Positions 22,507 through 34,283 of a stretch of DNA of 64,000 nucleotides are shown one piece after another. The notes beneath the pieces were generated by a model that did not search any database, had not been told where the DNA came from, and saw nothing but the letters and a program-made list of their open reading frames with translations. Position numbers and translations under genes: made by a program. The number at the start of each line of letters is the position of its first letter. The stretch's first letter is position 1. Origin of the DNA: Larus michahellis. Taxonomy: Eukaryota > Chordata > Aves > Charadriiformes > Laridae. The stretch covers positions 7,542,201-7,606,200 of the forward strand of contig NC_133913.1 in the NCBI RefSeq assembly GCF_964199755.1. The letters are read 5' to 3'.

Positions 22507-22670
22507 GACATGGTCCTGATTTTCCTGTCAGCCCTGGTGGGACTGGCTGACTTTGGTGAGATGTGACTTTCAGGCTGGGGAGACTGAGGACATGGTCCTG
22601 ATTTTCCTGTCAGCCCTGGTGGGACTGGCTGACTTTGGTGAGATGTGACTTTCAGGCTGGGGAGACTGAG
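22507..22670 (+). repeat. 82-bp tandem duplication holding the V2b leader exon
   Basis: Two 82-bp units (22,507-22,588 and 22,589-22,670) look identical. Each contains the whole leader exon, its ATG, its GTGAGA donor and about 30 bp of intron. Unit 1 (V2a) has one copy only. The duplication therefore arose after the two units separated. Confidence 0.93.
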
Positions 22671-23443
22671 GCAAGAGTTTGTGCATCTGGTGGTGGAAGG
22701 GAGGGGATGTGAGTGCTGACTGCCTGGGATACCTGGGAATGTATCCGTAGGGAGATCAGGGGCTGCATATGGGTACAGCAAATAATCTGGGAGATGTCAG
22801 GAGTAATGGGCGTCAAAGGAGGAACAAGACCTCACCTGAACTTTGCAGCTGCTCAGCATTCCTGAATGTGCTGCTAATACATATTAAGCCTGAAAAGAGG
22901 GAAAGGTGCTGGGGAATGGACCAACGTCGCATAGAGCAGCTTCTCTGCTGTATGTATTGGATACAATGCTACCAATCTCTGTAGGGATGGCTATAAACGA
23001 GAAGCTGCAGAACAAACAGGGACAAACAGCTTATCATTTCTGAGGCTAGAAAAGTGAGATGGACAGTGGGGACAGTGAGCAAGCTGATGAAGTTGTAGAT
23101 GGACAGGTCCATTGGCAAGCAAAGCTGAAAGCCTTTTCTGGCTTTACAGGTCATGCCCAAAAGGACTCTGTGCTCCAGTTCCCAGCAGAAATGACCATCC
23201 AGGTGGGACACAAGGCAACGCTGCACTGCAATTTCTCCACCAGCGATTCCAATCCCTGCATCTTCTGGTACCAGCAGCACCAGACCCAGTCCCTTCAGAT
23301 GCTGCTACGAGTAAGCAAGTACAGAGCTCACGAGGCATCAGGGAGGTTCTCCTCCACACTGTCTGCAAAGGACTCCCAGGTGCTTCTGCATGTACGGGAC
23401 ACCGAGCTCCAGGACAGCGCTGCCTATTTCTGTGCACTAAGCC
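22510..23443 (+). CDS. V2b: TCR alpha/delta V segment, intact, with two leader exons
   Basis: There are two possible leader exons, 22,510-22,555 and 22,592-22,637, each encoding MVLIFLSALVGLADFG with a donor. The V exon 23,150-23,443 starts after TTTACAG. The mature part begins near HAQKDSVLQFPAEM and has ATLHCNFS, IFWYQQHQTQSLQML, a framework 3 with SSTLSAKDSQVLLHV, and DSAAYFCALS at the RSS. The codon that is TGA in V2a is CGG here, so the frame is open. Either leader could be spliced to the V exon and the protein would be the same. If both were kept, a second copy with an in-line ATG would lie in the 5' region. Confidence 0.9.
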
Positions 23444-23482
23444 CACACTGGTGCCCACAGCTGGCAGCAGTGCACAGAAACG
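23444..23482 (+). promoter_or_regulatory. 23-RSS of V2b
   Basis: CACACTG (23,444-23,450), 23-nt spacer, ACAGAAACG (23,474-23,482). Same as V2a. Confidence 0.88.
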
Positions 23483-25650
23483 TGGGGGTGCTCTGAGGAG
23501 CAGTTCCCTCCCTGCCACTGCTTGCATGGAGGCTAAACCATAAAGAAGCCAAACCAGGCTTGTAAATGCCCTCTGCTTAAAATAGCTGGTACAGTGGCAT
23601 GAGTCCTCAGGGCAAGTAACCTATCAGCTTGTGTGCTTCTTCCCTTTCCCTGTGGCTCCACTGATGGCTACAGCTGGAGAGCAAAGCTTGTGGTAGGAGG
23701 CACTTATGGTTTTGCCACATGGCCATAGTAGCCCCAGAAGGGAAGAGCCCTTCCTTGCCCCATATGTAGGCATCATCAAGTGTAAAAGACCCATCAGCCA
23801 GACGCTGAACAAGATTCTCTGGTTAAACCCTTCCTGCACCCATCCACTGCCCGAGAGTGGTCCCACTCTTTTTCATGTCTCTTTTCCTTATCAGGAAAAG
23901 CACCAGTGCTCAACTGGGAGGAACCCCTATGTCCCTGAGTCCATGCTGGTTTCTCTGTCCAACAACTGGTAACCACATCCCAGTGATCTCATTTGCTCCC
24001 ATAGGGAACGCAATGGTTGCTCATGAAGCATCATCCACTGCACCTGAGAAAGCCTAGGCTAGATTGCAGTTGTCCTAGTGCTGCTGCAGGATGGCCTGCC
24101 TCTCCCAAGTGATGTGGGTCTGCTCTGACAGCCCTGTTGCAGGCTTTGAATGCCCCTGTTTATCTCAGAGGGCTTTAGGCAGTGTTGATGGGGAGTTGAC
24201 AGCAGCCTTCGGGGTTCACACTCCTTTGTGTCTCAGGTCCCTTGGACACTTCAGGTCCTGCTTTTGATTGCTCTCCAGGGCTGCAGAGTGCTTCAACACT
24301 CCACAGAAACAGTTCTCCCCCAAAAGCAAGGAATGACAAACAGTGATGGCTACTTGAGGACACATCCAGCCTCAGGTTCTTTCTCCAGCCTCAGTGGGCT
24401 GTCGCAGGGATTTTCCCAAGTGCCCCTGAGAAAGAGAGCACAGCTGACAAGGGCAGGCATCAGCCTGTCCTTGGCACTGGTGCCTGGGTCTGGCTGCAAG
24501 TCTAAGAGCCAAGTGCCCAGGACAGGTGGACACAGGAAGATCACCTCCAGAAGCACCACTGCTTCCACAAGGGAGGAGAGAATGTTCAGTATGGATTCAA
24601 TCATCTCAATGGAGAGCTCTACACTCAGGTGAAGTCAGTCCCACACTGATCTTAAAGGTGTGTCTGCCATCTTGATGCCTCCTCCTTCTGAAGTGGTCAC
24701 ATGGACTCCCTTCAGTGTCCTTGTGCAGAAAGAAGAGCTTTGAGAACATGATGCCTCAAATGAAAATTGGAAGGGGGAAAAGCAAGTGCCTTTTGGAAGT
24801 GCTGACATCCTCCCAATGAGTGAGAGGAGAGAATTGCTGCCCAGCCAGCCTTTCACAGCTCTGCAGTTTGGGGACTTTGCCAATCTCATTGAAGTGTTTC
24901 CACAACAAAGCCCAAAACGGGTGGCACGATGGACTGTTAAAAACTGATGTGGAGTTTCAGATGTGGAAATGTCCTGACACATCTAGCATGAAGCATAGTG
25001 ATTTGCATATTTTTAATTAAATATTTAAAAATACCTTAAGATACAGGATTGAGGGAAGGAGAGGGAGTGTAAATTTTGTTGACTGACTTCTGTTAGGAAT
25101 AATGGCTATAGGTAGAGATCAAATTTTCTGTTGAACCAGAGCATGATTCTCTGAAACAGCCAAGGGATTGGGACATAAATCCTTCCAGAAAATGTCAAAC
25201 TAAACAGAGAAATACATGCCCCTTTCCTAAAGCAGTGAGCCAGCTGCTGGGAATAATTTAGGGGACACAGGTGAATCCCTGACAAAATGAAGCCCTTGGC
25301 AACCTGGAATTCAAACCTGTGGGAGGACAACTCTTCCAGTGTTCCTTTGGAGAGCTGCTTCTGGATGGGGTTTGTGAGCCTTTCCAAGTGGTGGTCTTTA
25401 GAGCACTGGGAGGCATTCTGAGTTTACCCAGGAGGGAACAGAGGGAGGTGGGAGCATTCGAATTGAGGCACAGCCCAGCCTAAGGTGGCTGTGAGGTGAA
25501 TGAAATGGGCTCAGTGGGGAACTGGTGGCTTCTCACTACCTGTGATGCCCAGGTGCCGTTACACTTTGGTGAGGACCTTCTGCAGGGTAGAAGCCATGGG
25601 AGGGAGGGGACGAACCTCTTTGCTCCCACTGAGGCCCTTTGAAAAGTCAC
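23483..25650. other. V2b-OR-b intergenic DNA, no gene recognised
   Basis: Paralogue of 4743-7050 with scattered indels. The octamer ATTTGCAT recurs at 25,001-25,008. About 150 bp near 25,380-25,500 has no match in unit 1. No coding region is recognised. Confidence 0.45.
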
Positions 25651-25651
25651 T

Positions 25652-26300
25652 TCACTTGCTCTGGAAGGCCCACCACAGAGCTTGCTTCACATCTTTGTTC
25701 CTGAGTGTGTAAATGAAGGCACTCAACAAAGGAGTTACAGCTGTGTGAAAGGTGTTCATGAGTTTGTTCAAATGCAGGGAGTTCTGGGCCGATGGCTTGA
25801 CATACAGGAACATGGTGGAGCCATACCACGTTGTGACGACACTGAGGTGGGCGGAGGAAGTGGAAAACACCTTTTTTTGACCATGGGCTGACATGTCAAG
25901 CCCTCGAGCATGGAAGAGGTGATGTACACGTAGGAGAAGAGGGTGACACACACGGGAGGCCAGCAGGCCAGTTACGCAGACAAGGAAGGTCGCTAGCTCA
26001 GTGGGCCACATGTCACTGCAGGAGAGGGCAAGGTAGAAATCTATATCACAGAGGAAATGATTGATGACATGTGGCCCACAGAACATCAGCCTGGGTGTCA
26101 GGAAGTCCAGCAGCGAGACAGACAGAAAGCCTCCCAGTCAGGATCTGAGTGCCCTCCGAGCAGAGAGGACACTGCTCATGAGGGAGCTGTATCTCAAGGG
26201 GTAGTGTATGGCTAAGTAGTGGTCATAGGCCATGACAGACAGGAGAAAACACTGAGTGGAGCCTAGGGAGAGAAGAAAGAACAACTGGAGGATGCATGCC
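25652..26300 (-). pseudogene. OR-b: truncated olfactory receptor pseudogene
   Basis: Second copy of the OR6/OR11-like receptor, but only from about TM3 on. It starts at CILQLFFLLSLGSTQCF and reads through MAYDHYLAIHYP, FCGPHVINHFLCDID and FIYTLRNKDVKQAL to a stop at 25,652. The 5' part is gone: the sequence jumps at about 26,296 to DNA that in unit 1 lies upstream of the OR start (near 8030), a deletion of about 340 bp. It also has TGA for the Trp of SSWLGG (26,138-26,140) and a one-base shift near 25,950. Its C-terminal tail is better kept than that of OR-a. Confidence 0.87.
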
Positions 26301-26329
26301 TGTGCTGGTCTTTCAGATGCTACCAGCAG

Positions 26330-28034
26330 TGAAGGAAAACCATCATCCCTGAGAAAGGAGTTGGTGCAGAACATGGGAAAAAAGCATCTACCCTGAGCTA
26401 AAATTGTCAGGGAAATCCTTCGCTGCAGAAACACGTTTGGACAACTAGATCTGACCCTGAAGGTCACGCCTACACCACCAAATGAACCTGGAGAATTATT
26501 TATTGGGTCGAGCGCAGGCATCTCCCTTAGAAAATGTTGAATGCAATTGCTGACATGAAATGAGAATTCCATTTAGGAAACTGTGGTTGGAAGGCCGTGG
26601 GTCAGAAAGGCCAGCAGCGAGACAGCTGCATACATCAGAGAGTAACCAGCTTTGTTAGCATCGGTAGATCCTCACGCCCACCTCATTCACACACTGAAGT
26701 TCAAAGTGGCAGCACCAAGGAGATGGTTTTCTGATTCCCTTCTCTGTGCCACGGGGAGTTTGATCTCGGGGGGGACTGATGGAGACAGAAAACGGTGTCC
26801 CCTCACACAGGCCAGTTAAAGAACAGCAACACAGTTCCCTAAAGTGTGGCCAGTTGCTGACACACAGGACAGGTCTGACATAGCCATGTCCCATCAAGTA
26901 TTTGCTGCTGGCTATTGACGTGGTGTTGAAACCTCCAGGGTGGGAGATAACTAAAGGCAACTCTGGACATTTGAATACAGAGCGAGTAAGGTAAGGGATT
27001 CGCCTACCTCATTTCAGAGCTCTAACCTCAGTTAAGGCCTAAGTCTTCAGTCTCCATTGAAGTGAAGATCTAAGTAAAGATCAAAGCTCAAAGTCAGATA
27101 AGAAGTGAGACCGAGGAATTTAATCTCCTCTGCCTCCAGACTGGGTGTCTCCAGGTGAGCTACTCATCTTTGCTTCGTAGATTATCAGCAGAGAGAAACA
27201 GGCACTGCCAAGCCCCAGTTCACCCTGTCTCATACACAGCAGGCAATCCATGCCTTCCAAACACCTGTTTTTCTTCTGTTGACAAGGTGGACTAGACAGC
27301 TGGTAGACTAGACAAGACACACACGTACACACACTTATACAGGTCTTTATGCATCCAGAGTTAGTTGAGAAGACTCTCACCCAAAGAGAAGCTCTCTACA
27401 CTGTCCAGGATCACAACACAGGTGTTGGACTTGCATCTTCTGCAAGTCCTGTGTCCAAGGCATCAGTGTGGTTGAGGGGAGACTGATCTGCACTTGGTGG
27501 GAAGGGGAGATGCAGCTGAGTGAGAGTAATGTGCCCAGCTTCAGTCCTTCCACCCACACAGAAGCTTTCTGTCTGCTATCCATCTGTCCTCGAGTACCTT
27601 GGACATGGGGTTTCACCATGGGATGGGGGTGCTTGGAAAGCTAAGTATATGTGGGCTTATTGCTCGGTGAGGATGGCAACCTGGTGACAAATGACAGGGA
27701 AAAGGTTGACATACTGGGTGTCTATTTCTCCTCGGCTTTTACTGGTATGGCTTCTCCTCAGGCCGACCAGATCCCTGCATGTCCCCACAGATTCTATGGG
27801 AATGAAGCAGCACCCACAGTAGAAGAATAAGGAATTAAGGATCTTTTACTACCATATGGACAAACACAAGTTCATGGGATCACTTGGGATGCATCCAAGG
27901 GCGTTCAAGGAGTGAACCGGACAGCCTCTACTCAGTCCCTGGAAGGAAGATGGAGACAATACTCTCAGGAGCCCTTTCTAAACCCATGAAAGGCAAGAAG
28001 GGGATTGGGAGCAGCTGACATGGTCTTACCAAGG
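26330..28034. other. Unit-2-only DNA, mostly unrecognised
   Basis: About 1.7 kb lies between sequences that are adjacent in unit 1 (8060 and 8075), so it was inserted here or deleted there. I see no gene. It holds one CR1 fragment (27,655-27,790). Confidence 0.45.
27655..27790 (+). mobile_element. CR1 fragment
   Basis: A short stretch reads GNLVTNDREKVDILGVYFSS, like the CR1 ORF2 segment between endonuclease and reverse transcriptase (GNIVTKGEEKAEVLNASFAS in the intact copy). It is a short old fragment. Confidence 0.55.
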
Positions 28035-28150
28035 ACAAATGATGCCTCACCAACCTCCTTGCTTTCCATGAGGAGGTGACAGGCACTGTGGGAAGGGGAG
28101 GGGCACTGCCTGGGGTGTACCTTGACTTCATCAAGGTCTTTGACTTACCC
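28035..28150 (+). mobile_element. CR1 fragment (paralogue of 8075-8185)
   Basis: Same reverse transcriptase piece as in unit 1, reading GVYLDFIKVFD. Confidence 0.6.
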
Positions 28151-29230
28151 TCATGGGTGCACACACATGCACACCCATACACACAGCAAGGCATGCACAG
28201 TCACAGGCATGCATACACCCTGATATGTGTGCGGTTGGGGAAATTTTATTGTACCGTTTGAGGCAAATGAAACACATGCTTATGCTTAGATTTAAAAAAC
28301 AAACAAACAAACAAACAAACACCAAATGATCAACGTATTGGCCAGAGTCCTACCACCATAAGCAGTTCTACAAGGAGTCTGCAAAGATGAATCAGGAGAT
28401 GATTTGTTACATACACTGGCAGCAGCACCAATCCCGTGAATGGTGCATGGGACACCTCAGCCTGGCATTGGGTCTATCCCTCAGCACCAGCTCTGCTGCC
28501 CAAAGGTGGCCACTCACCATTCCCATTCCAGGGTTGCTACAAGACAATGCTGCAGCTGTTTCTCATCACCAAGGGAAACTGCTCTCCCTTCCAGAGAGTC
28601 CTTCTGTCTCCGCATTCCTGCTGCCAGTCACTTTAACCCCTGCTGCATTTGGGCCTTTGTGCCCTCTGTGGCAGATCAATCCTTGGTCACAAATTACCAC
28701 TGCTGAGCAGTTACAAGTTGAATTTCCCCTTCAGTGCACGCAAAAATTCACACACATGAGCACAACCGCACATGTCAGCTGACACACACCCAAAGAGCAA
28801 CTCATTCCTGTGCACTTATAACGAGGTGTGTGCACACGTTTCCAAAGGAGCCCATGTCCATAGCAACATGCATGGCCACTCCCCCCACCAACAGGTACAC
28901 ACAGATATTCACACACATACATGTTTATATGTATGCATGCTCCTGCACGCATGCATTTGCATACAGATGACATTCATGCTCCTCTACACAGATGCACACA
29001 CACCAAAGCACACATCTGCACACACCTACGTGCACACAATTACGTATATGCAGAGTAGTCACACACATTCGTGCTCTCCTGCATGAAGGCACGTGTGTGT
29101 GCTATAACACATACACACTCATGGACACAACTGCCCAAACACACACACACACAGAGAACATTTGTGCACACTCATATTTGCATGTGTATTACACGTGTGT
29201 GTGCGAATGCAGACATGAGCACAGCCAGAG
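28151..29230. repeat. CA-rich simple-sequence region, unit 2 copy
   Basis: Interrupted CA tracts lie at 28,150-28,230, 28,735-29,060 and 29,105-29,220, and a (CAAA)n run at about 28,297-28,320. The unique core at 28,380-28,735 matches unit 1. The position matching the left end of the 53,492 block is near 29,103. Confidence 0.65.
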
Positions 29231-31118
29231 GAACATATACTTGAGCACAATCATGCACACACTCCACGGAGAAGCAGGACCCCTGACAACAGCTCTCAGC
29301 CCCTCGAGAGGACTCCAGGCAAGTCCTTCAGACCCTACAGGTAAGTATGAGCGAATGAGTCACTGGCCAGCCCCATCACCTTTAGTGAGCTCAAGGGTTT
29401 GGCAGGGGTTCAGTCAGCTTCTTTCTCACTGTGAGACACAGAGAAGCCACAGCAGAGTCCAAGCTGTCATGGCCTTTCCAGCCATTGAGCCTCTCCACGT
29501 CTCAGGTCTGCGTGTGAAGGAAAAGATAAAAACTAGAGAACATCCCCATTGCTGCAGCCCAACAAAGAATTCCCACATTATAATAAAAAAAAAATAAAAT
29601 CCTGCAGTGTTGGAAGCTTCTGCCTGGCCTTGTTGATCTGCTCAAGGGTCTGGGCCCAGCCTCTGCCCTTGCAAAGGGAGCAGTGCCACAGTAACACACT
29701 CATGTGGCAGCAGAAGGGTATGTCTCTGGGACAAGCCAGCCTCCCCTCAGGCTACAGACACTGAGGCTGGGACATCAGAAGTGATGCAGTAGTGAACCTG
29801 TCTCCAGACTCACTTGAAGGGAAATACCCTCTCTTCAAAAGGCAGAGAAAGGCAGAAGCAACATCCATTTACAGAGCAGATGAGAACATGGTTTGGCTAC
29901 CCTGGGAATGTTCATGCATTCTTTTGATATTTTCCCCAGTTTTAATGGCTGTGCTGGCCTTTTTTGCTCTTGTGTTTTGCATGCAGGTGCAGGGGGTGTC
30001 ATTGCCTGTAGCGAGAGGGTGCTGCCTGCAGAACATAAGGGTTCATTCCCACTCATGCCAATCCCTGGCCCCATCCCTGGCCCCGTGCTGAAGAGGGGAT
30101 GCCCCTTCCCTGGGCTTGTTTGCAGGGAAGGGGGGATGCCACCATGTTCACCCCCACCCCACCCCCGCACCATTTGCTGCCCACACCCCTTTGTGCTGCT
30201 GCACCTGCATCTCACACAGGGCTGCTGCTTCAGCTCCAAACATCCCCACATCCACTTCAAGCATGGTACAAACAACCAAGCACAGCACCAATTTCCCTTT
30301 TCTTTGCTCTACCCCATGTTTCTTGAAACACTTTACTACTTCAGGTGGGCTGGGACATTCAGCAAATTCCTCGTCAATTTTCCAATTCACCGGGAAAACC
30401 ACCTAGGCCAAGTGTCTTGTGATGGCCCCCCATGACTGTGTGTGGCGCCAGCCAGGCATTCGGTCTGTCTCTTCTTCACTGTCCTTTCTCTGCAGGGGCA
30501 TTTCCCACTGGGACCTGCTGACTACACCAAATATTTTGCTGCTCATTTGTTTTGATTTGCAGAATAAAGTCAATCAGACTCTGAAAAGTATCCCTTAAGA
30601 TGCCAGTTCTTAAACTAAGACTATGAAGAAAGAGAAGGCAGTATAGAGGATCCTATGTCCTTCGGATGCTGGAGCCCTATGTGCTGTCAAATCGGCACCT
30701 CTAATCAGGGCACAGCACGCCATGCAGGTCCTGCCCATGAAAGGGTTACCCCATTCCAGTCCATCAAGTTTTAGAGGATTTTCATAAAAGAAAACAGCTC
30801 TATTCATCATTTCTGCTTTCAAACAGAAACAATGTTCACATGAGAACCTCATACCGTATATTTAGGTAGAGGCAAGGACATGCAGGTAGTGCAATCACTG
30901 GCACCGAGCAGGAGCTGCCTACAGGCTCATCGGTTACAGTCAAGTGGCTGAGTTTGTCCTCTGGCCAAGGGATTTGTGCAGCACAACACGGCTGTGAAGG
31001 CCAAGCTCTGCCTGTAGCACAGCACAGCAGAGGCCAGGGCCTCTTCAGGTTACATGGGTCACTAACTCCTTGATGTACAGTGATCTTTGGGTTAGGGTGA
31101 CAGGACCCTGCCAGTTGT
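29231..31118. other. Intergenic DNA, no gene recognised
   Basis: This is present again at 53,627-55,295, except that about 205 bp (29,780-29,986) is missing from the second copy. Unit 1 lacks most of it. Several short open frames occur on both strands with no resemblance to known proteins. Confidence 0.45.
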
Positions 31119-31123
31119 TTACT

Positions 31124-31353
31124 TCATGTGAAGATATACCAACTCTTGAACCTGCTCAGAGCAGCTTTCCCATCCTTCTTCCTTAGGGTGTAAACCAAGA
31201 GGTTGAGCAAGGGAGTAAGAAGGATGTAAAGAAGAGCCACTGCTCTGCCTAGTGGCCCTTTGAAGGGACCTCCCATGTAGGTGGAGACACACGGGCCATA
31301 GAAACAGACCACGGCAGTGAAATGGGAAGCACGGGTTGAGAGAGCTCAGTGCC
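31124..31353 (-). pseudogene. Olfactory receptor C-terminal fragment
   Basis: The - strand reads ASHFTAVVCFYGPCVSTYM (TM6 and loop) and then LLTPLLNLLVYTLRKKDGKA (TM7 and the start of the C-terminal tail). These are olfactory receptor hallmarks. The first five transmembrane segments are missing, so it is a remnant. It differs from OR-a and OR-b and represents another OR. The duplicate lies at 55,301-55,530. Confidence 0.8.
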
Positions 31354-31409
31354 TGCCTTCTGCAAAGCAGAACCCCAGCGTGATTAAAATCACTGTGAAA
31401 AAAGAACAA

Positions 31410-32218
31410 CCTCTGTCAACAATGCCCTTAGTTTGAAGTGTAAAGCCCGCATGGATCCTGTGCCCTTTTCCCACCTTTACAAGATCTCCTCACTTGCCCA
31501 GCCAAATTAGAGTTCACACCAAGAGCCAGTAGCAGGGCTCTGGCAGTGCTTTGGCCAAAGGGCTTCCTCATCTGTCAGAAGAAACACCATCTCTCCCTCT
31601 TTTATAAGGACAATTGCAGACGGTATCATTATTGTGAAGAATTACTTAGCTCCAATTAATCCAGCCTCAATGCATTCAGCAGCACGTGTGACATTTCCCA
31701 ACTACTCCTGCCAATGCCTACCGTCCATGGCTCCTGGATTAGGCCGTGGAGGGGAGAGGAAGGTGGAGTAGCAGCTATGGGCCATCCCAAGGGCTGTTCC
31801 CTGCTTTATCACTCCTGCCATTTGCAGAGCAACTCATCTTCTCGAGGCCCACACTGACTGCCTGACAGCCCAGCAAATTTCCAGCCATAGCAAGAGGAAC
31901 ACCCTTCTCCAAGAGCTCTTGGGGTTGCTGACATCTCAGGGCCTCCTGCCTTCCTGGGGCATTTGTGAGCAGAGACATCAGACTGATGGTCACTGTCAGC
32001 AGAGCAGCTCAGGCTATCTTCCTCTGCTTCAAGGTTTGGTGCCCAAAAGAGGAGCCACTGCAGGCTGTCCCAATCTCCCACTCCTCTGCAAATGGTGACA
32101 GGTGTCCTTGTGCCCTCATCCCTTTCCACCCCAGAGCAACACCCTTCTCCTTTGGTAGCTTGGAGAATGTCCACAGAGGGAAGGACACCATGGAGGCCAG
32201 GCTTGAAGGCAGCAGAAC
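31410..32218. other. Keratin b 3' flank
   Basis: Matches the 3' flanks of keratins a and d from about 31,665. No gene is recognised. Confidence 0.5.
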
Positions 32219-32557
32219 TTTAATGAGTCCAAAGAGGGAAACAAAGTCACTCCAGGTGGGGGCCGCAAGTTCATGGAGCCCTGGCAGCCACGGAAACTCT
32301 GCGGTCCTTAACCACAGAGAAGTTCTTGCACGATGTCTGTCTGCCTGCCCCATAGAGGAAGAGGAGACAGAAGGTACCCACCAGGCTGGCATTAGTGGGA
32401 CCATGCTGCAAAGGGGAACCAAAGCAAATAAAGAAAATGGAGAGAAAAGCAAAGCCCTTCAGCTACACTGAAAACACATCCTAAATCTTGATCCCTTGCC
32501 CAGCATCATGTTCTGCGTTGCTCGAGGTGTCTCCATGGGGCTTTCCCAGCATCTTTA

Positions 32558-32860
32558 TCAGAGGAGGCACCTTCTGCCATAGTAGCGGCTGGAAATGCCA
32601 GAGAGGTCACAGCACCCAGAGGTGATGGGCACTCCATCACAGCTGAGGATACTGCCAACAGCAGCAGAGGTGGAGGATCCCACAACGGTGTTCTGTGGGA
32701 AGGAGCTGAGGATGGGGCCTGGCAGGGTCACCACCACAGCAGGAGGCTCAATGACGACGGTGGAGTTCTGGCACTGCCTGACACAGGGCTCGTTGCAGCT
32801 GTTGGCCAGTGGGGTCGGGCCACAGGGCCGGCAGGGCAGGCACTGGTTGTAGCAGGACAT
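32558..32860 (-). CDS. Keratin b: feather-type beta-keratin
   Basis: 100 codons, near-identical to keratins a and d: [20 protein letters not shown], the [16 protein letters not shown] core, then [11 protein letters not shown]. The TATA box is at 33,283-33,289, the exon 1 donor at 33,221-33,222, exon 2 starts at 32,881 after CTCTCCCAG, and the poly(A) signal ATTAAA is the complement of 32,219-32,224. The last codons are TGC CTC CTC TGA where keratin c has TGC CCC CCC TGC TAA, so the final Cys is lost. The promoter faces that of V1c, about 1 kb apart. Confidence 0.93.
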   Translation of the reverse strand: MSCYNQCLPCRPCGPTPLANSCNEPCVRQCQNSTVVIEPPAVVVTLPGPILSSFPQNTVVGSSTSAAVGSILSCDGVPITSGCCDLSGISSRYYGRRCLL

Positions 32861-33282
32861 GTCTCGAGTGTGGATATGCACCTGGGAGAGGATCAGGGAG
32901 GAAGAGAGCACAAGGGTGGGTAATGAGCAGCCTGTTAGGAAAAGAGCCACGACCACTTCTGGGTGGGGAGCTGGCAGCTCAGCCAGGAGACACACAGTTT
33001 TCATCACCCTATACTGAGCAGCCTGGCCTGGAGTGACTCTCTCGTAGTCTGTAGACCAAAAGCCCCTCTGCCACATCCCAGCCTCTCTCTACCCTTCTCC
33101 ACACTTCCCTCTAGCATGACAAGAACATGCAAACCACAAGACAGGAGAAAGCCAAGATCAGCTGAGAGGTCCATTGAGGAGATGTCACTTTGGAAGAGAA
33201 GGAGAAGGAACTGCAGACTCACCTGGTTCCCAAGGACAAGGAGGCCAGAGAAGTGGATGAGACAGCAGGGACTTGGGCTGGC

Positions 33283-33289
33283 TTTTATA
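33283..33289 (-). promoter_or_regulatory. TATA box of keratin b
   Basis: TATAAAA on the - strand in the same context as keratins a and d, 60 bp upstream of the exon 1 donor. Confidence 0.8.
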
Positions 33290-34283
33290 CCTGCCCTTCA
33301 TTGCCGCAGCACCAGAGGCACCCTTTGCAGAGGTAACAATTTTTGCACAAGCTCATCTTGAATGCAAACCATCACAGCTAATGATATGGGCTGTGCTTTG
33401 GTTTCCTGCACTGCTGCCTTTTCATTTCCAGAGTTGCTCCATGCCCATTCCCCAGTGAAGGCTTCCTGTGATCACTGGGATGAAAGGCCCCAGGATTTCC
33501 AGGGCAGGAATGCAGCAGTGCAAGGCAGAAGAGTCAGCTCAAGTGCGGTATGGTTCCAGGGCAGGAAAGACATGTCAGCTTGGGTCACCTGTTGGGGCTG
33601 TTTGAATTGTTGTTCTCAGAACAGATCTTCAGCCAGCCTCAGCTGGCAGCCCATGGGCTCCTGTGCAGGAGAACCTGCCATGTCCTTCTCTTTCCCTCAC
33701 TCCTCAGCTCACCCTCGTCGTCACTTGATGTTGCTTCCCGAGATGTTGTGCTCATAGTTTTTGTTCTCAGCCTGCCTAACACTGCCCCGTTCCCAGGGGT
33801 CCTCAGAGTCCACGGTTCACGGTGTTCCTATGTGTGTTCTTATCTTTTGTGTACTTGTAAGTAGCCAGGTTTTTTGTGCCTATACACGGGAGCGCAAATT
33901 TGTGCCCAAGCCTCTGTGTGTGTGTCCCTGTGTATCATCAAGAGGGCATGTGCTGGTTATGGCAGGGATACTGTCCACTGCCCTGTCCATGAGCAACAGA
34001 GAGCTGCAGGTTCCCAGGGTCAGAAGGATCCTGAGTGCAGTGGAGTGGTGATGGCATCAGCCTGCTGCAGATGTGTGGTGGGAAACTGGTACCCGTGCGG
34101 AGCCCCTGAGCGCTCTGAGCCCGGGCGAGCCCCCGAGCGGTGCCGGCGCAGGGCTGAGCCCCGGGGCGGAGCTGGCGGCGGCGCACAGGAGAGGAGAGGA
34201 GGCGGCGGAGAGGAGGCGGTGCGGCCGGAGCAGAGAGCCGGGGCTGGCGGGGGGCAGCGAGGCGCGGGCGGCGGAGCGGCGGG
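33290..34283. other. Shared flank between keratin b and V1c (head to head)
   Basis: The left part matches the keratin 5' flanks. At about 34,070 it changes to the GC-rich promoter region of V1. The same junction occurs at 58,270. The two promoters point away from each other within about 1 kb. Confidence 0.6.
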
